Origin: Actinophytocola sp963825445
GTDB taxonomy: Bacteria; Actinomycetota; Actinomycetes; Mycobacteriales; Pseudonocardiaceae
Assembly (NCBI GenBank): GCA_963825445.1
Contig: CAWGTM010000010.1
Coordinates: forward strand, 221,790 to 285,789
Reading direction: 5' to 3'
Length of the DNA stretch: 64,000 nt
In this document: positions 34,901-44,465 of the stretch, piece after piece
Numbering within the stretch: position 1 is the first letter of the stretch
Layout: every line of letters begins with the position of its first letter
Program-made: the position numbers and the translations under genes
The notes under the pieces: model-generated
Seen by the model: only the letters and a program-made list of their open reading frames with translations
Database searches by the model: none
Told to the model about the DNA's origin: nothing

Positions 34901-36127
34901 TCAGTGGAACGGCGCGATCATGCGTCGTCGCAGGGGCCAGGAGGCGGCACGGAACAGTGCGGCCATGGCCTGTGCGGTGCCTTTCGCGTCGGCACGGCCG
35001 GAGAGGAACGCGCGCTGGTGGTGTTCGGGAAGGTCGAAGAAGCGGCCGAAGAAACCGGGTAGCTGGTCGGGCGGAAGGGCGAGGATGGTGCGAAGTCCGT
35101 GTCGCCGCAGCCGGTGGACGGCTTTCGCCCGCGGCGTCCAGAGGGCGCTGTGCGTGGGGCGTCCACGCGCGATGGCTTTCGCGACGGTGGGCGCGAGCGT
35201 GAACATGTCGGCGACGCCGTATCCGGTCGCGGGGTGGGTGATCCCGGCGGCGGCCCCGAACGCGTTCGGCGATGGCCGCCGGTCGACGGGAAACCGAACC
35301 CGTTCGATGGCTCCGTCGGGGGAGATCCCGTGGTGGGCGAGCCGGGCTTGGAGCCGCTCCCGCAGGACGGCCATGGCGAGGCCCGGCCGAGCGGCCAGTG
35401 AGGTCTCTTCCAGGAGGACTCGTCCGTCGGCGGTGGGCACGGCGTAGAGGAAGGTGGCCGGCCCGGTCATGGGCTGGCGCCAGTCCATGAAGACGGCCTC
35501 GCCGGGCGCGACGAGGGGAGCGGCGGCCTCGGGGGAGACGAACACCCCGTAGGCGGTCTGCTCGACCCGCCCGCGATGCCGCGCTCCCGACTGACCAGCG
35601 TGGCCGGATCCGCCGGCGCGGTCTCGATCGGGTGATCTCCGAGCGAAGGGACCGTTCGCTCGGTCCGGGGGCCCCCCGATTTCCACTTTACCGGCGAGGT
35701 CCGACAGTTCTGGCGCGTGCGCGGGAGTTGTCCACAGGCCGTAGGCACCCGTCGCGGTGATGACCGTCTCGGCGGTCAGGTGGCGGCCGTCCGCCAGCGT
35801 CACGGCGTGCGGGCCCACCGAGACCGCCCGGCCCGCCACCACCGACACGTCCGGATGAGTGAGCGCCGTCCGCACGCTCTCGTTGTCCAGCACCGCGTAC
35901 GAGCGAGCGAGCAACCGGGACTCACCGGCGTGCACCCGCGCCCGGGCCGTCACCCAGCGGGCTCCCGCAGGCAAAGAAGAAGTCTCGTCCGCCCACATCC
36001 CGTACGTCGGGCGCCAGGTCGCGTGCGGGCGCGGCGCCACCAGCGTCGCCCGCAGGCCGAGGCGAGCGCACGCGTCGGCCAGGGCCCACCCCGCCGGGCC
36101 CGCACCCACGATCAGCACATCGATCAC
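34901..36127 (-). CDS. crtY: Lycopene cyclase (CrtY type) with an in-frame repeat insertion
   Basis: 408 residues. FAD/NAD Rossmann motif GAGPAG at 8-13, then ATGAYGLW, and a family core EQTAYGVFV and FMDWRQPM, with GAAAGITHPATGYGVADM later. Lycopene cyclase makes beta-ionone rings on lycopene in carotenoid synthesis; other carotenoid genes are not in the window. Between PAHAPELSDLAGKVEIGG and EQTAYG lie about 45 extra residues of odd composition (Arg, Gly, Asp-rich). They coincide with an 86-bp interspersed repeat at 35621-35706. The insertion keeps frame, but activity could be affected. Confidence 0.85.
   Translation of the reverse strand: MIDVLIVGAGPAGWALADACARLGLRATLVAPRPHATWRPTYGMWADETSSLPAGARWVTARARVHAGESRLLARSYAVLDNESVRTALTHPDVSVVAGRAVSVGPHAVTLADGRHLTAETVITATGAYGLWTTPAHAPELSDLAGKVEIGGPPDRANGPFARRSPDRDRAGGSGHAGQSGARHRGRVEQTAYGVFVSPEAAAPLVAPGEAVFMDWRQPMTGPATFLYAVPTADGRVLLEETSLAARPGLAMAVLRERLQARLAHHGISPDGAIERVRFPVDRRPSPNAFGAAAGITHPATGYGVADMFTLAPTVAKAIARGRPTHSALWTPRAKAVHRLRRHGLRTILALPPDQLPGFFGRFFDLPEHHQRAFLSGRADAKGTAQAMAALFRAASWPLRRRMIAPFH
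35621..35706 (-). repeat. Interspersed repeat, copy A, inside lycopene cyclase gene
   Basis: About 86 bp, roughly 80-85% identical by eye to copy B at 42761-42847. It contains a TGTCGGACC-N7-TAAAGT promoter-like motif, a GGGGGGCCCCC core and the palindrome CCGAGCGAA / TTCGCTCGG. It reads in the same direction as the cyclase gene and contributes about 29 codons to it. Confidence 0.8.
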
Positions 36128-36144
36128 CCGACTATGGTCGTCGC

Positions 36145-37677
36145 ATGGAGCTTCGGGAGGTCAGGCGGTCCGGGCGGCCGGCGGGGGATCTCGCGGCCAG
36201 CCCCTTCCGGGCGGACCGCGACCGGGTGGTGGCGTCGCCGTTCTTCGCTCGCCTGGGCGGGGTCACCCAGGTGGTCAGCGCCAGCGGGTCGGGTCTGCTG
36301 CACAACCGGCTCACCCACAGCCTCAAGGTCGCTCAGGTCGCCCGGGCCATCGCCGAACGCATGTCGTCCGACGCCCGGCTCGCGCCGCTCATCGCCCAGC
36401 TCGGCGGCTGCGACCCCGACGTCGTGGAGGCCGCCGGCCTCGCCCACGACCTCGGCCACCCGCCGTTCGGCCACCTCGGCGAACAGGTCCTCGACCGGCT
36501 CGCCCGCCACCGCTTCGGCCTGCCCGACGGCTTCGAGGGCAACGCCCAGTCGCTGCGGATCGTCACCACCACCGACACCGGCGGCCCCAGCGCGGTCGGG
36601 CTCGACCTCACGGCCGCCGTCCGCGCCGCCATGCTGAAGTACCCGTGGACCCGCCTCACCCACCCCGACCCGCATCCCCGCCACCTGGCCGACCCGCCGC
36701 GCGGCGCGTCCGAGCCACCGGCCGAGCCCGGCACGGGCGCCAGCAAGTTCTCCGTCTACGTCACCGAACTCGACGACCTGGCCCAGGCGCGCGAGGCGTT
36801 CCCGAAGATCGCCGCCTGGCAGCAGACGGTCGAGGCGTCGGTCATGGACACGGCCGACGACATCGCCTACGCCATCCACGACCTCGAGGACTTCCACCGG
36901 ATCGGCGTCCTGCAGCACGCGCCCGTCGCCGCCGAGCTGGGGCACTGGCTCACCGGCGCGCTCGAGTTCGCGGCGCTCGGCGACGACCAGCTCCGCCCCC
37001 GCCGCCCGGGTCACTCGCTGGAGATCCTGCGCCGCCGGATGCACCGCCGCGACTCGTGGATCGTCGACGACGAGGCGTTCGTGGCGGCCGTGTCCCGCGT
37101 GCGCGCGGAGCTGGTGGACGGCCTGCTCGACACCCGGTTCGACGGCTCGGTGGAGGCCGAGCAGGCGGTCGGCCGGTTCTCCGCCGGCTGGACCGTGCGG
37201 CTGGTGGACGGCATGACCGTGGTGGCCGAACCACCCACCCGCTCCGGCCACGTCATGCTCGCCCCCGCGCAGTGGCACGAGGTGCAGGTGCTCAAGTTCG
37301 TCCACCGGCGGTTCGTCCTGCTTCGCCCGGATCTCGCGCTGCACCAACGGGGTCAGGCCCGGCTGCTCACCTCGCTGGTGGAGTCGCTCGAGCAGTGGCT
37401 GGGCGACCGCCACGAGGCCGACCGACTGCCACGCAGGCTCGCCGACCTCGTGGAGCTGGCGGAGGCCGAGTACGGCGCGCTCGCCGCGACGGACATGTCC
37501 ACTTTGGTCGGTGCGGTGGGTGAGGCTCCACAGGGGAAGGCCGGGATCCGAGAACTGGCACGGGGCCGCGCTGTGATCGATTTCGTGGCGTCCCTCACGG
37601 ACAGTCAGGCGTCGACCCTCCTCGACGCGTTGTCGGGTCGTAGTGCGCAGCCGTGGTCAGACGCCTTCGTTCTGTAA
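36145..37677 (+). CDS. dgt: Deoxyguanosinetriphosphate triphosphohydrolase-like protein
   Basis: 510 residues of the HD-domain dGTPase family, which removes tripolyphosphate from dNTPs. The metal site is visible: NRLTHSLKV (His58), HDLGHPPFGH (His101-Asp102) and later DTADDIAYAIHDLED (about 232-246). It is longer than the shortest family members but normal for actinobacteria. Divergent from crtY with only 17 bases between start codons, so promoters overlap the neighbouring coding regions. Confidence 0.92.
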   Translation: MELREVRRSGRPAGDLAASPFRADRDRVVASPFFARLGGVTQVVSASGSGLLHNRLTHSLKVAQVARAIAERMSSDARLAPLIAQLGGCDPDVVEAAGLAHDLGHPPFGHLGEQVLDRLARHRFGLPDGFEGNAQSLRIVTTTDTGGPSAVGLDLTAAVRAAMLKYPWTRLTHPDPHPRHLADPPRGASEPPAEPGTGASKFSVYVTELDDLAQAREAFPKIAAWQQTVEASVMDTADDIAYAIHDLEDFHRIGVLQHAPVAAELGHWLTGALEFAALGDDQLRPRRPGHSLEILRRRMHRRDSWIVDDEAFVAAVSRVRAELVDGLLDTRFDGSVEAEQAVGRFSAGWTVRLVDGMTVVAEPPTRSGHVMLAPAQWHEVQVLKFVHRRFVLLRPDLALHQRGQARLLTSLVESLEQWLGDRHEADRLPRRLADLVELAEAEYGALAATDMSTLVGAVGEAPQGKAGIRELARGRAVIDFVASLTDSQASTLLDALSGRSAQPWSDAFVL

Positions 37678-37832
37678 GTCGCTAACAGACGGCAATTGTT
37701 AACACGCACAGCGTGTGGTTCGGCCGAATGGCCGCTGTGTGAGAAACCTTCGAACCATACGTTGAGCCGGACCAGGGATCTCCCTGGCCGTCGTGTGTCG
37801 GGGCACGGCCGAGGATTCAGCGGAGGGAATCC

Positions 37833-40658
37833 GTGCGTACACCTGCACACGCATCACGAAGATCCCGAGTCCTGCTCAGTACGGCGGCCTGTCTGCTCGC
37901 CGTGGTCGGCCTGGCGAGCCCCGCCGTGGCCGCACCGCCACCCGAGGACCAGGCCATCTCGGCCGAGGAGAACGCGGCCCGCCAGATCGGCGCTCTGCAA
38001 CAGCTGAAGAAGAGCCAGAACAAGACCGAAGCCAAAGTGGACAGCCGGCTCGTGGTCGAGCAGCGGCGCGCGGGCCAGCCGCTCCGCGACGGCCGCGCTG
38101 CCCCGTCTGAACAGCGGCGTTCCGGTCTCCTCCGGAAAGGTCCTGGTGGACGTGCGCGGCACGGTCACCGACGACCTGCTCAAGGCTCTGACGCAACGCG
38201 GGCGCCGAGCCTCAAGTCGGTGTCCACTCGGTACGGCACGGTCCGCGCCGAACTGCCGCTGACCGCCGTGAACACGGTGGCCGCGCGGGCCGACGTGACC
38301 AAGGTGGAGGCCGCCGGCGGCGCCATGACCGCCCGCCAGCTCGACCCGAACGCCAAGCAGGCCCCGCCGGAGTCCAAGGAGGACAAGGACGCCCGGATCG
38401 CGGAGAACACCCGCCGCGCACTGGCCGACCGCGCCGGCCCCATCGACAGCGCCGGCGACCGCACCCACAACGCGGACACCGCACGCGCCGAGATCGGCGT
38501 CACCGGCGTCGGCGTGAAGATCTGCGCCCTGTCCGACGGCATCGACTCGCTCGCCGCCTCGCAGGCGGGCGGCGAACTGCCGGCCGTCGACGTCCTGCCC
38601 ACCCAGGCGGGCGGCGGTGACGAGGGCACCGCGATGCTGGAGATCATCCACGACGTGGCGCCGAACGCCGAGCTGGGCTTCGCCACCGCGTTCAACGGCG
38701 ACGCGAGCTTCGCCGACAACATCCGCGGCGCTGCGGTTCGAGCTGAGCTGCGACGTGATCGTCGACGACATCATCTACTTCAAGGAAGCGCCGTTCCAGG
38801 ACTGGATCATCGCGCAGGCCGTGAACGACGTGATCGCCGACGGCGCGCTGTACTTCTCCTCGGCCGGCAACGAGGGCAACACGGTCGACGACACGGCCGG
38901 GCACTGGGAGGGCGACTACGTCAACTCCGGCCAGGTGATCGGCAAGTACGCGGGCTACGCCCACGACTTCGACCCGGGCCCGGGCACCCAGATCTACCAG
39001 CCGGTGTCCACCGACGACCCCGGCCGGCACGCCCGTGCTGCTGAACTGGTCCGACCCGCTCGGCGGCTCGGCCAACGACTACGACCTGTACCTGCTCGAC
39101 TCGGCCGGCAACGTCGTCCGCATGAGCCAGGACTTCCAGACCGGCACCCAGGACGCCTACGAGCGTCTCGACCTGCTGGCCACCGACGGCCTGCGCCTGG
39201 CGATCGTGAAGTTCACGGGCGCCGACCGCTACCTGTCGCTGTCCGCGCTGCGCGGTCGGTTCCTGACGGCGGTGGGCTGAAGGCGTTCAACACGCCGGGC
39301 GTCACGTTCGGCCACTCGGCCGCGCGGGGAGCGTTCAGCGTGGCGGCCGCCCCGGCCGCCGCCGCGTGGACGGGCACCCTCGAGCCGGGCGACCCGCCGA
39401 ACCCGAGCGGGCCGTTCCCGAACGCGTTCGACGAGAACACCGCGCTCGAGCGCTTCACCTCCGACGGTCCGCGCCGCGTCTTCTTCGAGGCCGACGGCAC
39501 GCCCATCACGCCGGGCAACGTCGGCTCCACCGGCGGCGAGGTGCGGCAGAAGCCGGACATCACGGCGGCTGACGGCGTGCGGACCAGCGTGCCGGGCTTC
39601 GACCCGTTCTTCGGCACGTCGGCGTCGGCGCCCCACGCGGCGGCCATCGCGGCGCTGGTCCTGTCGGGCAACCCCGGCATCGATCCGGCCGAGGTCCGCG
39701 AGGCGCTGATCAGCACGGCCATCGACATCGGCGAGCCCGGTGTGGACGGCCGCAGCGGCGCCGGCGTGATCCTGGCCGACCGGGTGCTCGGCTACACGGG
39801 TGCGAGCCCGCAGCCGAGGGCGGTCGCCGAGACGCCTAAGGTGGTCGGCCCGGACGGCACGTCCGTGGTCGAGCCGGGTGACACGGCGACCGTGTCGGTG
39901 CCGGTGACCAACACCGGTGACGCGGCGGCCGTGTCGACGAGCGTCGTGCTGACCTCGTCGACCAAGGGCGTGACCATCACGCCGCGGTCCCGGTCCTACG
40001 GCACGATCGCCAAGGGCGACACCGTGGTGCGGGAGTTCCAGGTCACGGTGCCCGCCAGCCACGCGGTGGGGGTGCCGGCCGAACTCAACGCGCGGGTGAC
40101 CTTCGCCGGGGCGCTGTCGCCGATCAACGTCGGCGTTCACGGTGGAGGTGGGTCGCCCGTCCGAGGAGACGGTCGACTTCGCCTACGCCGGTGCGGCCGT
40201 GGCGATCCCGGACGCGAGCACCGTCGGTGCGAGCGTGCAGATCCCGGTGGCCGACTTCGGTCGGGCGTCGAAGGTCGGGGTGTCGGTGGACGGCACCGTC
40301 TGCAACACGACCACGAACTCGACGACCGTCGGGATCAGCCACACCTACGTGGGTGACCTCGTGGGCGTCCTGACCGCGCCGTCCGGGGCGGAGGCGGAGC
40401 TGTTCGTCCGCGCCGGCTCCAGCGGCTCGAACATGTGCCAGGTGGTCTTCGACGACACCGCCGCCGAACCCGTTCAGCTCGGTGACCTCGGCCAACGAGC
40501 CGTTCACCGGGACCTGGCGGCCGGCCGACCCGCTCGCCGCGCTGCGGGCCGAGCCGGTCGACGGCACGTGGACGTTCTCCGCCTACGACCTCGCGAGGCT
40601 CGACACGGGCACCATCCGGGCCGTGTCGCTGCACCTCAATGGGTACGTAACCCCCTGA
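37833..40658 (+). CDS. Secreted subtilisin-like (S8) protease, frame disrupted at several points
   Basis: About 941 residues if frame is corrected. Sec signal peptide (about 1-34, ending AVAA), a propeptide-like region with coiled charged stretches, a subtilase domain and a C-terminal CARDB- and proprotein-convertase-like beta region. Catalytic Asp candidate in ICALSDGIDS, a DEGTAMLEIIHD segment, and the Ser motif GTSASAPHAAA near residue 590. Frames change near 38086, 38205, 38740, 39030, 39280, 40135 and 40480; the net length is divisible by three, so the changes cancel. Either clustered sequence errors or early decay. GTG start with GGAGGGAATCC ahead. Confidence 0.8.
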
Positions 40659-40667
40659 TCCGGGGGT
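40650..40667. terminator. Terminator hairpin after subtilase
   Basis: ACCCCC / GGGGGT arms around a six-base loop at the last codons of the protease gene. Confidence 0.6.
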
Positions 40668-40721
40668 AGGCCGCCGCCGGTGCGCACGTCGCGCCGGCGG
40701 CGGCTTTGTACCGTCTGCGGC

Positions 40722-41369
40722 ATGGGCAGGATGGTGGCGGGCGGCGGATGGGCCGTCGAGGTCGAACCGGAGCGGGTGGCCGGCTGGTTCGACCGGTTCG
40801 CCGCGCGGCACGGGGGAGTGGCTGGCTCTTCGTTCGGGCCGGCCGAGGTCGAGGTGACGGGCCGCGGACGGCGCCACGGCCACGTGTGCCGTCCCGTTCC
40901 CGCCGATGGCCGGTGCCGATGTCTCGACGCGTTGGTGGCGCACCTGATGGTGCCGCGCCGGATCGGGCTGCTGCTCGTGCGGCTGGGCGGGCACAGCGTG
41001 GGGATCGCCTTCGGTGGTTCCGTTGTCGTGTCGCGCACCGACCGGCGGCAGGTGCACGGTCGCAGCGCCGCCGGTGGCTGGTCGCAACAGCGGTTCGCGC
41101 GCCGGCGCGAGGGCCAGGTGCGGCAGGCGTTGCAGGCGGCCGCCGAGGATGCTCTTGCCGTGCTGGGTCCCCAGGTGTCGTCCCTGGAAGGCGTGCTGCT
41201 GGGCGGCGACCAGCACGCGCTGGACACGCTGCGGGCGGACCGGCGACTGGCGCCGGTGTTCGCGCTGGCCGCGGCCCGCGTGTTGGACGTGCCCGATCCG
41301 CGTCGCGCGGTGTTGGATGACGCGGCGGCCCGCGCGCGGGCCGTGGAGATCGTGGTCCGGGAGGGATAG
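40722..41369 (+). CDS. acVLRF1-type peptidyl-tRNA hydrolase
   Basis: 215 residues. The pattern GGWSQQRFARRREGQ at about 118-132, after a beta-rich N-terminus with VEVEPERVAGWFDRFAARHG, matches the actinobacterial Vms1-like release factor 1 family, related to eRF1/Vms1. The conserved Gln of the GGWSQQR loop should hydrolyse peptidyl-tRNA on stalled large ribosomal subunits. Starts at ATG 40722 or 40731. The next gene follows after three bases, which suggests an operon. Confidence 0.8.
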   Translation: MGRMVAGGGWAVEVEPERVAGWFDRFAARHGGVAGSSFGPAEVEVTGRGRRHGHVCRPVPADGRCRCLDALVAHLMVPRRIGLLLVRLGGHSVGIAFGGSVVVSRTDRRQVHGRSAAGGWSQQRFARRREGQVRQALQAAAEDALAVLGPQVSSLEGVLLGGDQHALDTLRADRRLAPVFALAAARVLDVPDPRRAVLDDAAARARAVEIVVREG

Positions 41370-41372
41370 CGC

Positions 41373-41807
41373 ATGGCGAAGGTGCACGCGTCGGCCGAGG
41401 TGCCGGCCTCACCGGAACAGACCTGGGCGACGGCCGCCGACCTGTCCCGGTTCGGCGAGTGGCTGACCCTGCACGACGGCTGGCGGGGCGAGGTGCCCGC
41501 GACGCTCTCGGAGGGCACCGAGCTGACGTCGGTGGTCGCGGTGATGGGCCTGCGCAACCGGGTGAGCTGGCGCATCGACCGGCTCGCCCCGCCGCGGGCG
41601 CTGGTGATCTCCGGCCACGGCGTCGGCGGCGTGCGGATCGCGCTGACGTTGACGATCGCGGCCGACGGCCCGACCCGCTCCAAGGTGACCATCGACGCGA
41701 ACGTCACGGGCAAACCGGTGTTCGGCCCGATCGGCCTGGCCATCGGCCGCGCCGTGCGGTCCGACATGCGCAGGTCGGTGTCCGCGCTGGCGGCGCTGAT
41801 CAGCTGA
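41373..41807 (+). CDS. SRPBCC-family (START-like) protein
   Basis: 144 residues. Opens MAKVHASAEVPASPEQTWA, typical of polyketide cyclase/dehydrase-type START domains; a hydrophobic cavity fold that binds small lipids or polyketides. The ligand is unknown. GGGAGG precedes the ATG. Its last eight bases overlap the convergent hydrolase gene. Confidence 0.85.
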   Translation: MAKVHASAEVPASPEQTWATAADLSRFGEWLTLHDGWRGEVPATLSEGTELTSVVAVMGLRNRVSWRIDRLAPPRALVISGHGVGGVRIALTLTIAADGPTRSKVTIDANVTGKPVFGPIGLAIGRAVRSDMRRSVSALAALIS

Positions 41808-42612
41808 GGAAGTCGAGCAGGGCCGCGGAGTAGCGGGGACTGATCGACCCGTCGTTCTGGACGGGTTCGTGTCCGCAGCCGACCAGCCGCTCGACGCGGA
41901 CGTCCGGGCCCCAGGCCCGCACGCTGGGCTCGACGGGTGTCCAGTCGTCCTGGTCGCCGTAGAAGGCGAGCACGGGGCAAGGCACGGCGGCGAAGACGGG
42001 CGCGGGGTCGAAGTCGAAGTCCGGCCACCGCAGGTCGTCGGCGAGGTACCGAGGGACGTAGCTCAGGGGGAACCAAGGCCGGTCGGCGACGGCGTCGATC
42101 ACGGCCTGCGTCTCGGCGCGGCCGCGGAGCCCGCGCAGGTGGTCCTCGTAGGCCGTGCGCAGCTCGATCAGTTCCCGAGTGTCGGTGAACCCGTTGCGCC
42201 TCAGCTGTTCTGCCGTCCCGTAACGCATCTGGGCGGCGGGGGTGACCCCCGGCGCGGCCACCACGACGAGGAACGCGAGCGGCAGCCGGGTCGCCGCGAG
42301 CGCGCCGACCCAGCCGCCCTGGCTCCACCCCCACAGGCCGACGGTGTCGCCGGCGTACCGGCGCAGCTCCCGCAGCGCGGCGTCGCCGTCGGCGACCTGG
42401 ACATCGAGCGGCACGTCCGTGCCACGCCGGTCGTAACGCAGCACCGCGATGCCCTGGGGCGGCAGCAGTGTGGCGAGGTGTTCGTAGAGGGGGTGGGAGC
42501 GTTCGCCGGCCTCCGCGCCGTGGAGGACCACCAGCCCCGCCCGCGGCCGCCCGGCGGGTAACGAAAGGGTGGCGGGCAGGCGCACGTCGCCGGCGTCGAT
42601 GCTCAGTTCCAT
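41800..42612 (-). CDS. Alpha/beta hydrolase (dienelactone hydrolase-like)
   Basis: 270 residues from ATG 42612. Nucleophile elbow GWSQGGW near residue 105, acid in YGDQDDWTPV near 225 and His in GCGHEPVQ near 253 complete a catalytic triad. The N-terminal RAGLVVLHG forms the oxyanion region. Substrate unknown. The frame is open upstream to 42750 but homology starts at MELSIDAG. Confidence 0.85.
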   Translation of the reverse strand: MELSIDAGDVRLPATLSLPAGRPRAGLVVLHGAEAGERSHPLYEHLATLLPPQGIAVLRYDRRGTDVPLDVQVADGDAALRELRRYAGDTVGLWGWSQGGWVGALAATRLPLAFLVVVAAPGVTPAAQMRYGTAEQLRRNGFTDTRELIELRTAYEDHLRGLRGRAETQAVIDAVADRPWFPLSYVPRYLADDLRWPDFDFDPAPVFAAVPCPVLAFYGDQDDWTPVEPSVRAWGPDVRVERLVGCGHEPVQNDGSISPRYSAALLDFLS

Positions 42613-42760
42613 CGCAGGAGTGTCCCAGCCAGCGACGCACTGGGGTCGAAGAACCACGATTCCCGAGGCGGGGACCCAGGACCGCGCGGCGATCGCTGAC
42701 CGGACCACCAGCACACCTCCGAACCAGCGCGACCCGAGCCCGTCGCGCACCGGCCGAAAA

Positions 42761-42847
42761 TGTCAGACCTCGTTGGTAGGCTGGAAATCGGGGGCCCTCG
42801 GACACCGAGCGAACGGTCCATTCGCTCGGCATCCACCCGATCGTGTC
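42761..42847 (+). repeat. Interspersed repeat, copy B, in amino-acid dehydrogenase 3' region
   Basis: 87 bp matching copy A (35621-35706): TGTCAGACC-N7-TAGGCT, then a GGGGGCCCTCGG core and the hairpin CCGAGCGAA-N7-TTCGCTCGG. It overlaps the last bases of the Leu/Val dehydrogenase gene and may act as its terminator. Confidence 0.8.
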
Positions 42848-43889
42848 AGCCTTCCGCCATCGCCAGGTTGCCCTGGGCGAGTCGGCGGTCGACCAGAGCC
42901 ATAGCCTCGTGCAGGGGAGTGGTGCCCGCTTCGGTGGCCGCCGCCAGCAGGCCGGCGGTCGTCGTCTCGATCTGTTCCACCTTCGCCGACGCGGCCGCGT
43001 GGTCCAGTCCCGAGAACTCCCGCGACAGCGTGTACACCACGCCGCCCGCGCTCGCCACGAAGTCCGGGATCCACACCGTTCCCTGACGTGCCAACGCATC
43101 CGCTACCGAATCGGACGTCAGTTGGTTGTTCGCCGGACCGACCACGAGCGGCGCGTTGACCACAGTGGACGGTCCGAACACGCCACCCACGGCCGCCGGG
43201 ATCACCACGTCCGCCTCCAGGTGCAGCGCCACGTCCGGTTCCGCCCAGCGGTGGCCGCCGCCGCGTGAAGCGTCCACATCGGACACCACCACCTCGGCGC
43301 CCGCGGCCGACAGGGCGCCCGCGATCAGCGAACCCACCGAGCCCATGCCGATCACCACGGCCCGCCGCCCGGCCATCGACTCGCCACCGAACACCGACCT
43401 CGCCCCGGCGCGCAGCGCGGCCAGCACCCCGGCCGCGGTCGGGCCGCTCGACGAGCCCGTCCCGCCGTGCTCCTCCGGCAGGCAGAACGCGTGCGGCGTC
43501 CACTGCCGCAGCGCCACCATGTCCGCCGGGCCGGTGCCCACGTCCGGGCCTGTCAGGTACGTGCCGTCGAACGTCTCGATCAGCTCGCCCAGGTCGGCCA
43601 GCAGGGCCTGCCGCAAAGCCGGCGTGACCGCGATGTCTGCCGGCACGGCCAGCACGCTCTTGCCGCCCCCGAACGGCAGCCCGGCCACCGCGCACTTGGC
43701 CGTCATCCCCGACGACAGCCGCAGCGCGTCGGCCACACCATCGCGCCAGTGCGGGTACTGCCGAAGCCGCGCGCCACCCACCGCCGGGCCCAGTACCCGC
43801 GAGTGCACGGCCACCGTGATCGGCACGCCCGACCGCCGGCCCAGCCGCGTCACGACCTCGTCGTGCTCCCATGAATCCGATTCGCGCAT
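42846..43889 (-). CDS. Leucine/valine (branched-chain amino acid) dehydrogenase
   Basis: 347 residues, NAD-dependent oxidative deaminase of the Glu/Leu/Phe/Val family. The catalytic lysines are Lys65 in MTAKCAVAG and Lys77 in PFGGGKSV. The NAD fold has VIGMGSVGS near 175. It probably initiates branched-chain amino acid degradation, supplying acyl-CoA starters. ATG 43889 follows GGGAGGCGGAT, a strong ribosome site; the open frame to 43952 lacks one. Divergent from an Lrp-family gene. Confidence 0.9.
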   Translation of the reverse strand: MRESDSWEHDEVVTRLGRRSGVPITVAVHSRVLGPAVGGARLRQYPHWRDGVADALRLSSGMTAKCAVAGLPFGGGKSVLAVPADIAVTPALRQALLADLGELIETFDGTYLTGPDVGTGPADMVALRQWTPHAFCLPEEHGGTGSSSGPTAAGVLAALRAGARSVFGGESMAGRRAVVIGMGSVGSLIAGALSAAGAEVVVSDVDASRGGGHRWAEPDVALHLEADVVIPAAVGGVFGPSTVVNAPLVVGPANNQLTSDSVADALARQGTVWIPDFVASAGGVVYTLSREFSGLDHAAASAKVEQIETTTAGLLAAATEAGTTPLHEAMALVDRRLAQGNLAMAEG

Positions 43890-43952
43890 ATCCGCCTCCC
43901 GCCCGAAGAACGAACCATCCCTGGCATCGAATCTAGGATTGGGAACGGTCAC

Positions 43953-43980
43953 TTACCGAACAAACCGAACAATATTCGGT
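43953..43980. promoter_or_regulatory. Lrp-type operator between divergent genes
   Basis: Palindrome ACCGAA-N5-TTCGGT at 43964-43980 with an extra half-site TTACCGAAC at 43953-43961, midway between the amino-acid dehydrogenase and its divergent Lrp-family gene. It is the natural site for autoregulation and dehydrogenase control by that regulator. Confidence 0.6.
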
Positions 43981-44000
43981 AGCCGTGAGATTCTGGGAGC

Positions 44001-44465
44001 ATGGACGAACTTGATTCGGCGATCATCCGCCATCTCCAGGACGACGCCCGTCAGTCCAACCAGGACGTCGCGCGCAAGGTCGGCATCGCGCCGTCGACCT
44101 GTCTCGAGCGCACCCGGCTGCTCCGCCAGCGCGGCGTGATCCGCGGCTACCACGCCGACATCAGCCTGGCCGCCCTCAACCGCGGCGTGCAGGCGCTGGT
44201 CGCCGCGCAGGTCCGGCCGCTGTCGCGCACGGTGGTGGAGACGTTCCAGAGTTCGGTCGCCGCGCTGCCGGAGGTCCTGTCGGTGTTCGTGCTGGCCGGC
44301 AGCGACGACTTCCTCATCCACGTCACCGCGCAGGACATCGACCACCTGCACGCGTTCCTGCTCGACCGGCTCACCGTGCGGCGCGAGATCGTCGGCTTCC
44401 GCACCTCGATCATCTACCAGCACCTGAACAACACGGTGCTCGAGCGACTCCCCGACCCGGCCTAG
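44001..44465 (+). CDS. Lrp/AsnC-family transcriptional regulator
   Basis: 154 residues. Winged HTH (SNQDVARKVGIAPSTCLERT, 19-38) and a C-terminal RAM effector-binding domain (about 65-145). The divergent leucine/valine dehydrogenase and the Lrp-box between them suggest it senses a branched-chain or related amino acid and controls that gene. Ends in a four-base overlap with the convergent oxidase gene. Confidence 0.9.
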   Translation: MDELDSAIIRHLQDDARQSNQDVARKVGIAPSTCLERTRLLRQRGVIRGYHADISLAALNRGVQALVAAQVRPLSRTVVETFQSSVAALPEVLSVFVLAGSDDFLIHVTAQDIDHLHAFLLDRLTVRREIVGFRTSIIYQHLNNTVLERLPDPA

